Assembly: GCA_023667365.1 (NCBI GenBank)
Contig: JAMPAG010000001.1
Location: forward strand, 308,519 to 362,597
Reading direction: 5' to 3'
DNA: 54,079 nucleotides
Source: a bacterium
Lineage (GTDB): Bacteria > Bacillota > Clostridia > Lachnospirales > Lachnospiraceae
Shown: one piece after another, positions 29,893 through 38,753 of the stretch
Layout of the letters: every line of letters starts with the position of its first letter
Position numbering within the stretch: position 1 is the first letter of the stretch
Notes under the pieces: model-generated
The model's input: the letters and a program-made list of their open reading frames with translations, nothing else
What the model was told of the DNA's origin: nothing
The model's database searches: none
Made by a program: the position numbers and the translations under genes

Positions 29893-32847
29893 CTATACCA
29901 GCTTCTGCTCCTCGATCAGCTCCAGCATGAGTTTCACGATGTCGGGCTCCAGCCGTGTCCCGGACACCCGCTTGAGCTCCTCTATGATCTCCTCCATCGG
30001 CATTTTTTTCCGGTAAGGTCTCGTGGAATTCATGGCGTCAAACGTGTCCGCAACCGCAACGATCCGGGCAATGAACGGAATCTCATCCCGTTTACAGCCG
30101 TTCGGATACCCCGTTCCGTCCAGGCTTTCGTGGTGGAATCCCGCGCCGAGCGCCATATCGGGATAGCTGTGAATCTCCTGCAAAATATCATAGCCGTCCT
30201 GCGCATGGCGCTTCATGACTTCATACTCCTCATCCGTCAGCGGCATCGGCTTGTTCAGAATTTCGTCCGGCACGGCGATCTTCCCAATATCATGCAGCAG
30301 CGCGATATGATGAATCCGCTCTACCTCCTCCTCGCTGTATCCCATTTTCTGTGCAAGCAGCTTCGAATACTCCGCCACTCTGGAGGAATGTCCGTTTGTG
30401 TATTTATCCTTAATATCAATCGCTTTTGCAAACGCCGCAATGACCTCGTTCATAAATCTGCGGTTCTGTTCCTCCCGCTCCTTGTAGGCTGTCACCCTGC
30501 GGCGCATGACAGAAAGAACAATAAACGCTGCCAGAAGCAAAAGCAGGAAAACCAAAAACAGGCGGAACGCCAGATATTCCGTCAGCTTCTTCTCTTTGAT
30601 GAGCGTCACGGAAATCTCATTGACAACTTCCCCGCTCCCGCTGTCGATCACCGACATGACAAAGGTGTATTCTTTTCCCGCAAGATTTGTGTAACTGATC
30701 GGTGAAAACTGCGACCGGGAAAGCGTCACCTCCTCATCGGAAAAGCCTTTGAGCTGATAGCGGATGAGCGGATCGTTTAAGGTATAAGTCAGCGCGTAAC
30801 CGTAAATCGTCACACGCGTACAGTCGCGCGGAATCGTCAGCGTGTCGCCCTCTCGAAAATAAACCGTCTCCTCGTCCATTTTGACAAACGGGACCGCAAG
30901 CTTCACATCACTGCTGTTCGTACCCGTATCGTTGATGCAAATGCGCATGACCGACTCCGAACCTGCAATATAAAGCGTCCCGTCCGGCGTGATATGGCTT
31001 CTTGCATTCGCCGTCGCACTGCAATGCATACCGCTGTCCGAATTATAAAAAGCATATTCCTGCACGTCATCATCGGCAAGCGCCTTCCCCGAAACACTGT
31101 AAAGTCCGTTACTGCTCACAACCCAGATACGGTCTCCCTCACCGAAAAACACGTCAAAGTTATTGGAATAGGGGAATGAGGTGATGACTCTGATCTGCTC
31201 CTCCTCCATATAGGCAAGCGAGTTTCCCGTCACGATCCAGTATCCGTCCCTTGCGGGATCTTTTTTCATCATCAGGATTACCTCGGAATACAACCCGTCC
31301 CTGTCCGTCAGGTTCCGTATGCCATCCTGTGAAATGACATAGATCCCGTTTCCGTCGCTGCCCGCATAGAGCGCGCCATCCGGCGCCTCACAGAGCGAGA
31401 GGATCTCCGTATTGCTGATGCCGTCGCCGCTCCCGTAACTCTGTACGATCTCTCCGCCGCGCAGGATATTGACGCCGCCGCTCGTCGCCACCGCAATATC
31501 CCCGTTTCCCAATTCCAGCATCGTCCGCACACGGTTTGAATTTAATCCGTTCTCCTCCCGATAGCTCACAATGCTGCCATCCGGGCGCAGACAGACAAGC
31601 CCCCGGTCGCTGAACGTACAAAGCCACAAATTTCCTTGCGAATCCGCCTTGATGCAGCGGATCCTTATTTTTTCCATGAGCGCGGTCAGCTCATCCTCCA
31701 CCCGCTGATATTCCCCGTCAAGGATCACAAGTCCGCTGTCGGTGCCGACGTAAAGCTTTTCCCGATACAGGCAGGTCGAATTGATGACCATTTTCCCTAA
31801 ATCCGCCTGCTCGCTGATATTCGTAAAACGATTTTTTACGATCTTCATCACGCCCTGCCTGGAGGATACGAACCACAGGTTTCCCTCCCGGTCCGTGATC
31901 ATGCCGTCCACCGAATTGTCCAGCGGCAGACCGCCGACCTCTCGGTAACAGTCCTGCTCATCGACATAACCGATCCCGTTATCGGCGCAGATCCAAAGCC
32001 TATTGCCCCACAGCCCCATATGATTGATATTGATGCGGGGCGATACCATGATCTTTTCATATTGGCGGACGTCTCCCGTTAAGTCCGTCCGGACGATATA
32101 GTCCTCCTCCGTTCCAAGATAGACGACGCCTGTCCGGTCCTCCACCGGCGTCACCGAGATCGGCACGTCATAGGGCAGCTCCGCCCCCTCGAAAAATAAG
32201 GAAACGGAAAGTCCGTCAAGCAAAAACACATCCCCGTCAAGCGTCACGCCGTAGATCATCCCCTGCGCGTCCCCGCTTAAGTCACAGACATACTGTCCGT
32301 TGATCCTCTCGTCATCGATCAGGTGCAGTTCTCCTGCATCGTCTATGTAGGCGAGTCCCTGCGTCGTCGCTAAAATGATGTTGCCGTCCCGATCCTGTGT
32401 GATCCGTCTGACCGAATCCGAAAGCAGTCCCTCCTCTTTTCCCCAAAAAGTAAATTCGCCGTATTCATAGAGCGCAACACCCCGGTCATTTGTGCCGATC
32501 CAGAGACGCCCCTGCGCATCCACATAGAGGGATACGACGCTGGTAAGCCCCGTCGTCGCGTCAAAACGGTAAAATTCGTCCCCGTCATACCGCACAAGTC
32601 CGCTGTAGCCGCCGATCCAGATAAATCCGTCCGGCGACTGCACGATCGCGTTCGCCTCGGACGTCGGGAGCCCGCTGCTATTGTCATAGAGCACGGCGAG
32701 ATAACCGCCGTCCTCCCCGTATATATCCGTTTTCTCCGCATTCGCCTTCGATCCGCACCACAGAAAAACCGCCATCATCACCATGGACAGAAACGCGCCG
32801 CCATATTTCTTCCGGTACCCGTGTACTCTGTTTCTTTTCATAGGCAT
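29893..32847 (-). CDS. Membrane sensor: beta-propeller, Y_Y_Y and HD-GYP domains
   Basis: A 984-residue protein. A signal-anchor lies at about residues 14-36; residues about 45-650 are two-component-regulator propeller repeats (SGLVRYDGDEFYRFD, SNRVRTMLELGNGDIAVAT); a Y_Y_Y-type sandwich follows, then a membrane helix at about 780-800. The C-terminal HD-GYP domain has HSSRVAEYSKLLAQ, LLHDIGKIAVPD and HHESLDGTGYP, so it should hydrolyse cyclic-di-GMP. Histidine kinase and DNA-binding modules that usually follow such propellers are absent. It is adjacent to a GGDEF gene, 17 nt away, so the two probably act on one signal. Confidence 0.92.
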   Translation of the reverse strand: MPMKRNRVHGYRKKYGGAFLSMVMMAVFLWCGSKANAEKTDIYGEDGGYLAVLYDNSSGLPTSEANAIVQSPDGFIWIGGYSGLVRYDGDEFYRFDATTGLTSVVSLYVDAQGRLWIGTNDRGVALYEYGEFTFWGKEEGLLSDSVRRITQDRDGNIILATTQGLAYIDDAGELHLIDDERINGQYVCDLSGDAQGMIYGVTLDGDVFLLDGLSVSLFFEGAELPYDVPISVTPVEDRTGVVYLGTEEDYIVRTDLTGDVRQYEKIMVSPRININHMGLWGNRLWICADNGIGYVDEQDCYREVGGLPLDNSVDGMITDREGNLWFVSSRQGVMKIVKNRFTNISEQADLGKMVINSTCLYREKLYVGTDSGLVILDGEYQRVEDELTALMEKIRIRCIKADSQGNLWLCTFSDRGLVCLRPDGSIVSYREENGLNSNRVRTMLELGNGDIAVATSGGVNILRGGEIVQSYGSGDGISNTEILSLCEAPDGALYAGSDGNGIYVISQDGIRNLTDRDGLYSEVILMMKKDPARDGYWIVTGNSLAYMEEEQIRVITSFPYSNNFDVFFGEGDRIWVVSSNGLYSVSGKALADDDVQEYAFYNSDSGMHCSATANARSHITPDGTLYIAGSESVMRICINDTGTNSSDVKLAVPFVKMDEETVYFREGDTLTIPRDCTRVTIYGYALTYTLNDPLIRYQLKGFSDEEVTLSRSQFSPISYTNLAGKEYTFVMSVIDSGSGEVVNEISVTLIKEKKLTEYLAFRLFLVFLLLLLAAFIVLSVMRRRVTAYKEREEQNRRFMNEVIAAFAKAIDIKDKYTNGHSSRVAEYSKLLAQKMGYSEEEVERIHHIALLHDIGKIAVPDEILNKPMPLTDEEYEVMKRHAQDGYDILQEIHSYPDMALGAGFHHESLDGTGYPNGCKRDEIPFIARIVAVADTFDAMNSTRPYRKKMPMEEIIEELKRVSGTRLEPDIVKLMLELIEEQKLV

Positions 32848-32863
32848 TCATCCAATCTTTTGT

Positions 32864-34867
32864 TCAGCTCTCCTTCACAACAAAAGGTCCTTTTTTCTTT
32901 TTTTCTTCATATAAAAGATCATCCGCCTGCTCTAACAGTTCTTTCAGCGAAAGTTTCCCCGTGATGCGCCGCTCCATGATGCCGAGGGACGCCATGACCG
33001 GATACCGCTTGCCTGCCCTGTCATTGACTTCATCCAGATATGCCCGCATACGCGCACGAATCTCCTCCGCCGCTTCCCCCTCCTCGAGCACGAGCAGCCC
33101 CGCAAATTCATCGCCGCCGATCCTTCCGACGACGCCGTGGCTCCCGAGCGCGGACTCCAGCGCCGCCGCGCAGTTTTTCAGGGCGAAATCGCCGTCCTCA
33201 TGACCGAATCTGTCGTTGATCTGCTTTAGGTAATTGAGGTCGGCATAGACGGCAGCCACCCGCTTTCCGAGCGCCTCTTTCTGTGAGAGCAGCTTGCCCG
33301 CCTTTCCGAAAAAGCCCCTGCGGTTACAGATTCCCGTCAGCTCATCTTTATTGGAGATCACATCGAGCATCAGATTTTCCTGCTCCAATTTGCGCAGCAT
33401 ATCCTCTTTTTCCACGAGCAGCTCCTCCTGTACGGAAAGCAGCTCTTTCATCTTGACCGCAATGCTGACCTGATAACACAACGCTTCCAAATAGTGCAGA
33501 TGTTCGTACGGCAGGTCGCACATCATCACGCCGTACTGCTGTTCACGCGAATAAATGTCAATCAGAATATAGGTCCGCCGCTCTTTCGGCAGGTAGCCGT
33601 TTGCATAAAGCTGTTCAAATTTGAGCCGCTGCGCAAGACGCGGCGGTTCCACGACCGTATCGCCGTTGCGGTACGCACGCAGGTAAATTTCCTCCGGCTT
33701 TTTGAAACGCTTCCCCGGAAGATAGATGCGCGGCGCTTTGAATAAGTATAAATAATAATCATGGATCACAGGTACATTGAATACATCCAGTATCTTCGTA
33801 TAATCGCGCACGTTATCCGCGCCGAACATTAAGGTATCACGGTTGACAATGTTCAGACTGTGGTTCATATCCAGCATCATTTTCAGCTTTTGGCGGTATT
33901 CCGCCAGGTATTCCCTGTTGACACTGTCCAATTCCATTTCTCCGCTTGCGGATTCTCTTAAGATAAAGCTGGTCTTTACCGTAAACTGCTCCGGCTGCGG
34001 TCTCTCCCCGCGCTGCCTGCTGTCCTGCAACATGCGCTGCGCTTCCATGACCGCGCGGTGTCCGAGCAGCTCCGCGTCCGCCCGCACGGTTGCAAGCTGC
34101 GGCTCCATCCTGACCGCCTCGTCAATATCATCAAAACCGGTCACTAAAATATCTTCTCCAATCCTGCGGGAGAAACGCCCCAGTACCCGGTATACCGCCT
34201 GCGCGATCGCGTCGTTGGCGCAGACTAACGCCTGAATGTCCGGATTCTCCCGCATGTATTTCTCAACTGCGTCCTCACAGACAGAAGAATAATTCGTATA
34301 ACAGACGCGGTTCTCATCATAGGAAAGTCCTTCTTCTAAAAGCACCTCCCGGTAAATTTCCAGCCGCGCCCGCGCATCCCGGTTATCCCGGCTGCCGGTC
34401 AGCATGCCGATGCGCGTTCTTTTTTTATCCCGGATCAGATAACGCACCGCATCCACCAGTCCCGCACGGTTGTCATAGACAATGGACGAACAGCCCGCTT
34501 TCTCCGAGGCAAGAAGCATGATCGGAATATCGCCAAACCGGGACAAAACCTCGTTGCAGCGCTCCTCGCTCGACAGATAGCCGATACTGCTTAGGCACAT
34601 CAGCACCATGTCCAGCGTCGCCGCATTCGCAAAATCAATCAACGCGTTGTACTGATACTCATACGCCTGTCTGACATCCGCAATCTCATCCTCGCGGCGG
34701 TCCAGATATTTGGCGGGAAATACAAACAGATCCACATCCGCCATTTCCGCCGCCCGCATAGCGCCCTTGCAAATCTTATTGGAAAAATCATCCTCCACAT
34801 TCGCGACGACCAGACCGATCCGAAAACGTCTCTCCCCGTTTTGTTCTCCCGACTGTTCTTTCTTCAT
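32864..34867 (-). CDS. PBP1-fold sensor diguanylate cyclase (GGDEF)
   Basis: A 667-residue cytoplasmic protein. Residues about 15-310 are a LacI/PBP1-type ligand-binding domain (GLVVANVEDDFSNKICKGA; ILVTGFDDIDEAVRMEP) without a helix-turn-helix or signal peptide. A middle region of about 170 residues is uncharacterised. A coiled coil leads into a GGDEF domain with RIGGDEFAGL and DELTGICNRRGF. The intact motif suggests cyclic-di-GMP synthesis; I see no clear RxxD inhibitory site. AAAGGGGG precedes ATG. It sits directly upstream of the HD-GYP gene. Confidence 0.92.
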   Translation of the reverse strand: MKKEQSGEQNGERRFRIGLVVANVEDDFSNKICKGAMRAAEMADVDLFVFPAKYLDRREDEIADVRQAYEYQYNALIDFANAATLDMVLMCLSSIGYLSSEERCNEVLSRFGDIPIMLLASEKAGCSSIVYDNRAGLVDAVRYLIRDKKRTRIGMLTGSRDNRDARARLEIYREVLLEEGLSYDENRVCYTNYSSVCEDAVEKYMRENPDIQALVCANDAIAQAVYRVLGRFSRRIGEDILVTGFDDIDEAVRMEPQLATVRADAELLGHRAVMEAQRMLQDSRQRGERPQPEQFTVKTSFILRESASGEMELDSVNREYLAEYRQKLKMMLDMNHSLNIVNRDTLMFGADNVRDYTKILDVFNVPVIHDYYLYLFKAPRIYLPGKRFKKPEEIYLRAYRNGDTVVEPPRLAQRLKFEQLYANGYLPKERRTYILIDIYSREQQYGVMMCDLPYEHLHYLEALCYQVSIAVKMKELLSVQEELLVEKEDMLRKLEQENLMLDVISNKDELTGICNRRGFFGKAGKLLSQKEALGKRVAAVYADLNYLKQINDRFGHEDGDFALKNCAAALESALGSHGVVGRIGGDEFAGLLVLEEGEAAEEIRARMRAYLDEVNDRAGKRYPVMASLGIMERRITGKLSLKELLEQADDLLYEEKKKKGPFVVKES

Positions 34868-34883
34868 ATCCGGTGTTCCCCCT

Positions 34884-35486
34884 TTATTTGGACAATTGCA
34901 GGCGCCTGCCGTCTAAAACCGCTTCTGTTAGCCGGTCTCCCAGATAGCTCAGCTTCAATGAAAAAAAGCTGTCCCGCTCTCTTAACAGCCGCAAAAAGAT
35001 CCGGTCACCCTCCCAGATCGGAAGCTGTTCCAGCTCATCCTTTTTTATCCACACAAGCTCTCCCTCGCCGCACGGAATCAGTTCTCCCTCGTATGCCGAT
35101 GCCGTATACAAGTGCATATATTCGCAGATGGACGGCTGGACACCTGTGCTGTCGGCGGGTGTCACGGCAGGCGCGGCATGTACATTGATTTCGGCGGAGG
35201 TATTGGCTTCGGCAGGCGCGGCAGCCGCTTTTTCAACAGGTGTTTCGTCCGGTGTGAAACAGAACGTTACGATCCCGCAGAAACGCCACTTTGTAAGCGT
35301 CAGTCCCGTCTCCTCCAAAACCTCGCGAAGCAGGCATTCTTCCGGACTCTCCCCATCCTCGAAATGCCCGCCCACACCAATCCATTTATCGTGGTTGACG
35401 TCGTTCTTTTTCTTAACACGGTGGAGCATTAAGTATTCGTCTCCCCGCTCGATATAACATAGGGTTGTCAGGTTTGACTTCTTCAT
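34884..35486 (-). CDS. NUDIX hydrolase (MutT-like)
   Basis: A 200-residue protein with a NUDIX box GHFEDGESPEECLLREVLEE followed by TGL, all key Glu residues present. Probably an 8-oxo-dGTP diphosphatase or related housekeeping hydrolase. Residues about 80-118 are an Ala/Pro/Thr-rich insert made of two degenerate 15-residue units, with a 14-bp exact DNA repeat 45 bp apart, inside the catalytic fold; typical relatives are about 160 residues. Its ATG overlaps the Rpn stop (ATGA). Confidence 0.9.
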   Translation of the reverse strand: MKKSNLTTLCYIERGDEYLMLHRVKKKNDVNHDKWIGVGGHFEDGESPEECLLREVLEETGLTLTKWRFCGIVTFCFTPDETPVEKAAAAPAEANTSAEINVHAAPAVTPADSTGVQPSICEYMHLYTASAYEGELIPCGEGELVWIKKDELEQLPIWEGDRIFLRLLRERDSFFSLKLSYLGDRLTEAVLDGRRLQLSK

Positions 35487-36475
35487 GCCAAAACCGGCTC
35501 CTCCTTTTCAATGATCGCCATGATCTGTTCCATGCTTTTCTCCGCTACATCTGCAATCTGTTCTAACGTGTAGCCCTTCTGATACATACTCAAGATTATC
35601 TTCGCTTCTCCTTTTTGCACGCCTTTTTGCAATCCTTCTTCTAAAACTCCCCGTCCTAAATTACACATTTCATCCACATCCTCTCTCATCCTATCGTCTG
35701 TCGGAATCCCATACTCCGTTTCTAAGATTCTCAATTTTTCATCAACCGGTATCTCCTTTGAGAGCAGAACGCCTAACAGCCGGTGCAGCTCATACTTCTC
35801 CTCATGTCCGGCAAGTTTATCTGCGATCCCTATCATAACAATGTTCAGCAGGTCAAGACCGCCTTTCCATGGATGAGCGCCTAATAGGTCATCCTTGGTC
35901 AAATGCACATAAGCCATACTATTTTCATCCATATTCATACAAATCCAAATGGAATAGACACGTCTTATCTCATTATACTCTGATTTGACAAAATCCCGCT
36001 CTTTCTGAGAAGAAATCAGACGGCACACATAGAATACCGCTCTGTTCAAGAGATGATAGCGCACAGGTTCGTCCTTCTGCGCCTCCAAATTGATGATCAC
36101 TTTCGATATGCCGTCTTTCATACGCACATAAAAAATAATATCAAACCGAATAAGTCCCTCACCGATCTCTGCATTTTCCGTATTCAGTCCGATAATACGA
36201 TGCCCCGCTTTTTCATTTCCTGTGGCAGCGTCTTCCTTTGCGGATTGTCCGTTTTCCGCATTCGTCATTCCCGGTTCCAGCGGAACCGCGCTGATACACG
36301 GCTCACCCTCAATATAGGAAACGACGTCCTCCGCATCCATTCCCCGGAACTCATCAACGATTTTTATCAAAACATGCGCCAGTATGATCTTGTTCCCTAG
36401 CAGACGTTTGACCTTTTCGTCGTATTGAGCCTCTGTATCCGAAGCTTTTACCGCATTTTTTATCTCAATGTCCAT
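35483..36475 (-). CDS. Rpn/PD-(D/E)XK family nuclease (putative transposase-like)
   Basis: A 330-residue protein of the recombination-promoting nuclease family. The core has FDIIFYVRMKDG and KVIINLEAQKDE, which supply the Asp and the ExQ catalytic residues, then YHLLNRAVFYVCRLIS. The C-terminus has the family's EGLQKGVQKGEAKIILSMY repeat-like helix. Such proteins are cytoplasmic DNA endonucleases; some promote recombination or phage defence. A low-complexity insert (NAENGQSAKEDAATGNEKAG) lies between residues 70 and 92. It is co-transcribed with the NUDIX gene. Confidence 0.88.
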   Translation of the reverse strand: MDIEIKNAVKASDTEAQYDEKVKRLLGNKIILAHVLIKIVDEFRGMDAEDVVSYIEGEPCISAVPLEPGMTNAENGQSAKEDAATGNEKAGHRIIGLNTENAEIGEGLIRFDIIFYVRMKDGISKVIINLEAQKDEPVRYHLLNRAVFYVCRLISSQKERDFVKSEYNEIRRVYSIWICMNMDENSMAYVHLTKDDLLGAHPWKGGLDLLNIVMIGIADKLAGHEEKYELHRLLGVLLSKEIPVDEKLRILETEYGIPTDDRMREDVDEMCNLGRGVLEEGLQKGVQKGEAKIILSMYQKGYTLEQIADVAEKSMEQIMAIIEKEEPVLA

Positions 36476-36547
36476 TACATGTCATCCTCTGATACAGCTC
36501 TGATGAGGAATCCCTGCAAATGCCCAAAAGTACGTTCTCTCAAAATC

Positions 36548-36576
36548 ATTATAATCCGAAGCAACTACCGAAGCAA
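36548..36576 (-). promoter_or_regulatory. Promoter of the Rpn-NUDIX unit with duplicated -35 block
   Basis: TATAAT at 36548-36553 (minus) with TTGCTT 17 bp upstream at 36571-36576. The block CCGAAGCAACTA is tandemly duplicated (36556-36567 and 36568-36579), so a second TTGCTT lies 12 bp nearer the -10. Only the distal copy is at functional spacing. Confidence 0.65.
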
Positions 36577-36628
36577 CTAAAATTTATTCATAAAACTTAA
36601 CGGGTTTCATTCCTCTAAACGTCACAGG

Positions 36629-37015
36629 CTATGATTCCTGCTTTCCCCACTCCCGGCTCATCTGCGGCGTCCAGAACGGCACCTGCTGCCAGCGCTCCTC
36701 ATCCCGCTCATATTCCCCGTTTATCCAATCGACCGCCATGCCGATCCCGTCCGTGTCAAAAGAAAAATCCGCATGATACTCCGTCTGCACGTCATGCTTT
36801 CCGTACGAAAAGGGACCTTCCCAAACGGTCGCGCGAAGCACGGTCTTCTGCTCTTCCTCACCGGCCGCTTCCCCTTTTGGGAGCCGCGCCGCGCGCTCCT
36901 CCTCCGTGTACGGCACCGCCGCCTTACCGATGCGGTACCGCAGTCCCGACAGACTTCCGTAATAATCCGTTTTCTTAAAAAAATTCAGCGGCATAAAGCT
37001 GCTTTTATCAATCAT
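36629..37015 (-). CDS. Conserved protein of unknown function
   Basis: A 128-residue soluble protein starting MIDKSSFMPLNFFKKTDYYG. Its C-terminal half has VWEGPFSYGKHDV, and then FDTDGIGMAVDWIN. From memory, similar small proteins occur widely in Clostridia and are not characterised. An ATG six bases upstream also opens the frame; AAGG spacing favours 37015. It is preceded by the out-of-frame membrane protein gene, 56 nt away. Confidence 0.7.
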   Translation of the reverse strand: MIDKSSFMPLNFFKKTDYYGSLSGLRYRIGKAAVPYTEEERAARLPKGEAAGEEEQKTVLRATVWEGPFSYGKHDVQTEYHADFSFDTDGIGMAVDWINGEYERDEERWQQVPFWTPQMSREWGKQES

Positions 37016-37071
37016 TGTCATCCCTTCTTTTTTTCTTAAGCATACCGCCCCTGTCAGCGATACCGCTTCCG

Positions 37072-38653
37072 TCATACATCGGAAGATAACAGGTAAACGC
37101 CCCAATCGCCCTCCTGTGCAAAAAAGGAAAACGCCGTTCCCGCCACTTCCAGCACATCGGCGCCCCCTGCGCCATAAACCACCAGCATGGAATTTTCAAA
37201 ATTTACCGGCCGCCCCGCATAACTTTGATAATAATCAAAAACTCCTGTATACACCCGGTCCCCTTCTTCAATAAACCAAACATATTCCGAGTGCTCTTCT
37301 CTATCGAGCAATCTACATATCTCCGCCCCTTCATAATCATTAAAGTATACCGTTTCTATTCCCAGCTCTTTTGCATAACGGCAAATATTCCCAAATTCAT
37401 CCCGGCTGCTCTCTCTTTTCAACACCTGCATATCCGAATCCAAAAGAAGCACCGCAAATAAGATGCCGGCTGCTATGCCGACCGCCCGTTTTTTTCTTTT
37501 TTCCGCCGTCTGACAATACGCGATCAGACGCTTTACCGCTATGATCATGACCGGAATGATCCCGATCAGATGATAGCGGAACTCGAACAGTCCGCCGCTC
37601 CTTCTCAATCCGCTGCAAAGACACAAAACCAGCAGATTCATCACGGTAATACCGAACAATAAAACCTCTGACAGATCTGCCGCCTTCCCTGTTAAAATTC
37701 TTTTTCCCGATAGAAAACCGGTTCCAATCAACGCGGTTGCAAATACCATGCGAAACAGCACTAAAATTCCCTGATAGGACATAATATCCACATACCAGTA
37801 AGTAACACCGCCAAACAACTCGTAAATTCCCCAAAAACAGGACACAATATTGTCGTGCAGTTCCCCCGGCACCACACAAAACTTCATGGCGCTCCCTTTC
37901 GGGTCAATTCCGAGTTTTACATTTATATACATCCCCAGCGCTGCAATCGCTATGGTGATTACGGCAAAAAGATAAAAACACCTGGGTATCTTTTTATTTC
38001 CAATAAAATATTCCCAAAGAAAATAAGCGGCAAAACAGGGCAGAACCCCGCACACAAACACATACATTCCGCTTGAAATCGTTGTGAGCATGAAAAAAGA
38101 CAAATACAGCAGCGTAAACAGAACATCGCGCAGGCTCCGCCTCTTTTGTTCTGAAATCTGCAGCAGAATACAAACCAGCATTAACGGAACCAATACTTTC
38201 ACCACATACTGCGCTCCGTTAAAAAACAGCATATTAAAATAGGACAACATTCCGATTCCATAGGGAACCAGCGTCAGATTCAGCACGGACAGGGGATAGA
38301 GACAGGATTTCTTTCCACCCCCCCCCGGAAAATAACCGGAAGACCGTCCATATCCAAATTGCGAGGAATATCGTATTGGAAATTGCAAACGAAACATAGA
38401 TATTGTTTGTAATTCCATAGGCTGGCGCCGCAAACAGCAGCGAACAGTCCCATTCCGCCGTTGTGACATAGCTCCATCCCGGAATATACAGACTGTGATT
38501 GCGAAACACCTCTATCGCATGCACATACAATCTTGCCATATCGCTGTCAATATTCCGCGTCTGCAAAAAGAAATTGCAATATAACAAAAATACAATCTGG
38601 GCGCCTAACAGCATCCCCAACACAATTTCTACTCTTTTCACCTTCGTTTTCAT
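37072..38653 (-). pseudogene. Multi-pass membrane protein, out of frame at a G9 tract (possible phase variation)
   Basis: Translation from MKTKVKRVEIVLGMLL (38653) proceeds through three hydrophobic segments to a run of nine C on the plus strand at 38318-38326, after which it ends at 38234 as a 139-residue product. The downstream frame continues with about eight more membrane helices to 37072. Removing one base from the run joins both parts into a 526-residue protein (1581 nt). Upstream half has SDMARLYVHAIEVF and GWSYVTTAEWDCS, giving a look of GT39/GtrA-like or O-antigen-related multi-pass enzymes; the exact family is not clear. It is either a phase-OFF gene, an inactivated gene or a sequencing error. 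Confidence 0.85.
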
Positions 38654-38700
38654 TCCCGATGCTCTCCTCACAAACCAACCTATCCGTCTCCATGACACCG

Positions 38701-38753
38701 GAAGAATTGCCAAAGGCAATTCTTCGAAAGAGTTTGCGGAACGCAAACTCTTT
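38701..38753 (-). terminator. Two adjacent hairpins after argS
   Basis: The first stem is AAAGAGTTTGC/GCAAACTCTTT and the second GAAGAATTGCC/GGCAATTCTTC, 11 bp each with short loops, starting at the argS stop. There is no long T run after either, so termination may be incomplete. Confidence 0.65.

Noticed and set aside
35483..36475. Insertion sequence around the Rpn nuclease gene
   Set aside because: No terminal inverted repeats or target duplications are visible, and the gene overlaps a NUDIX gene in an operon-like manner.
37072..38469. Downstream membrane frame as an independent gene starting at 38469
   Set aside because: Its first 50 or so residues are the shadow of the upstream frame, with no start site; it is the second half of one interrupted gene.
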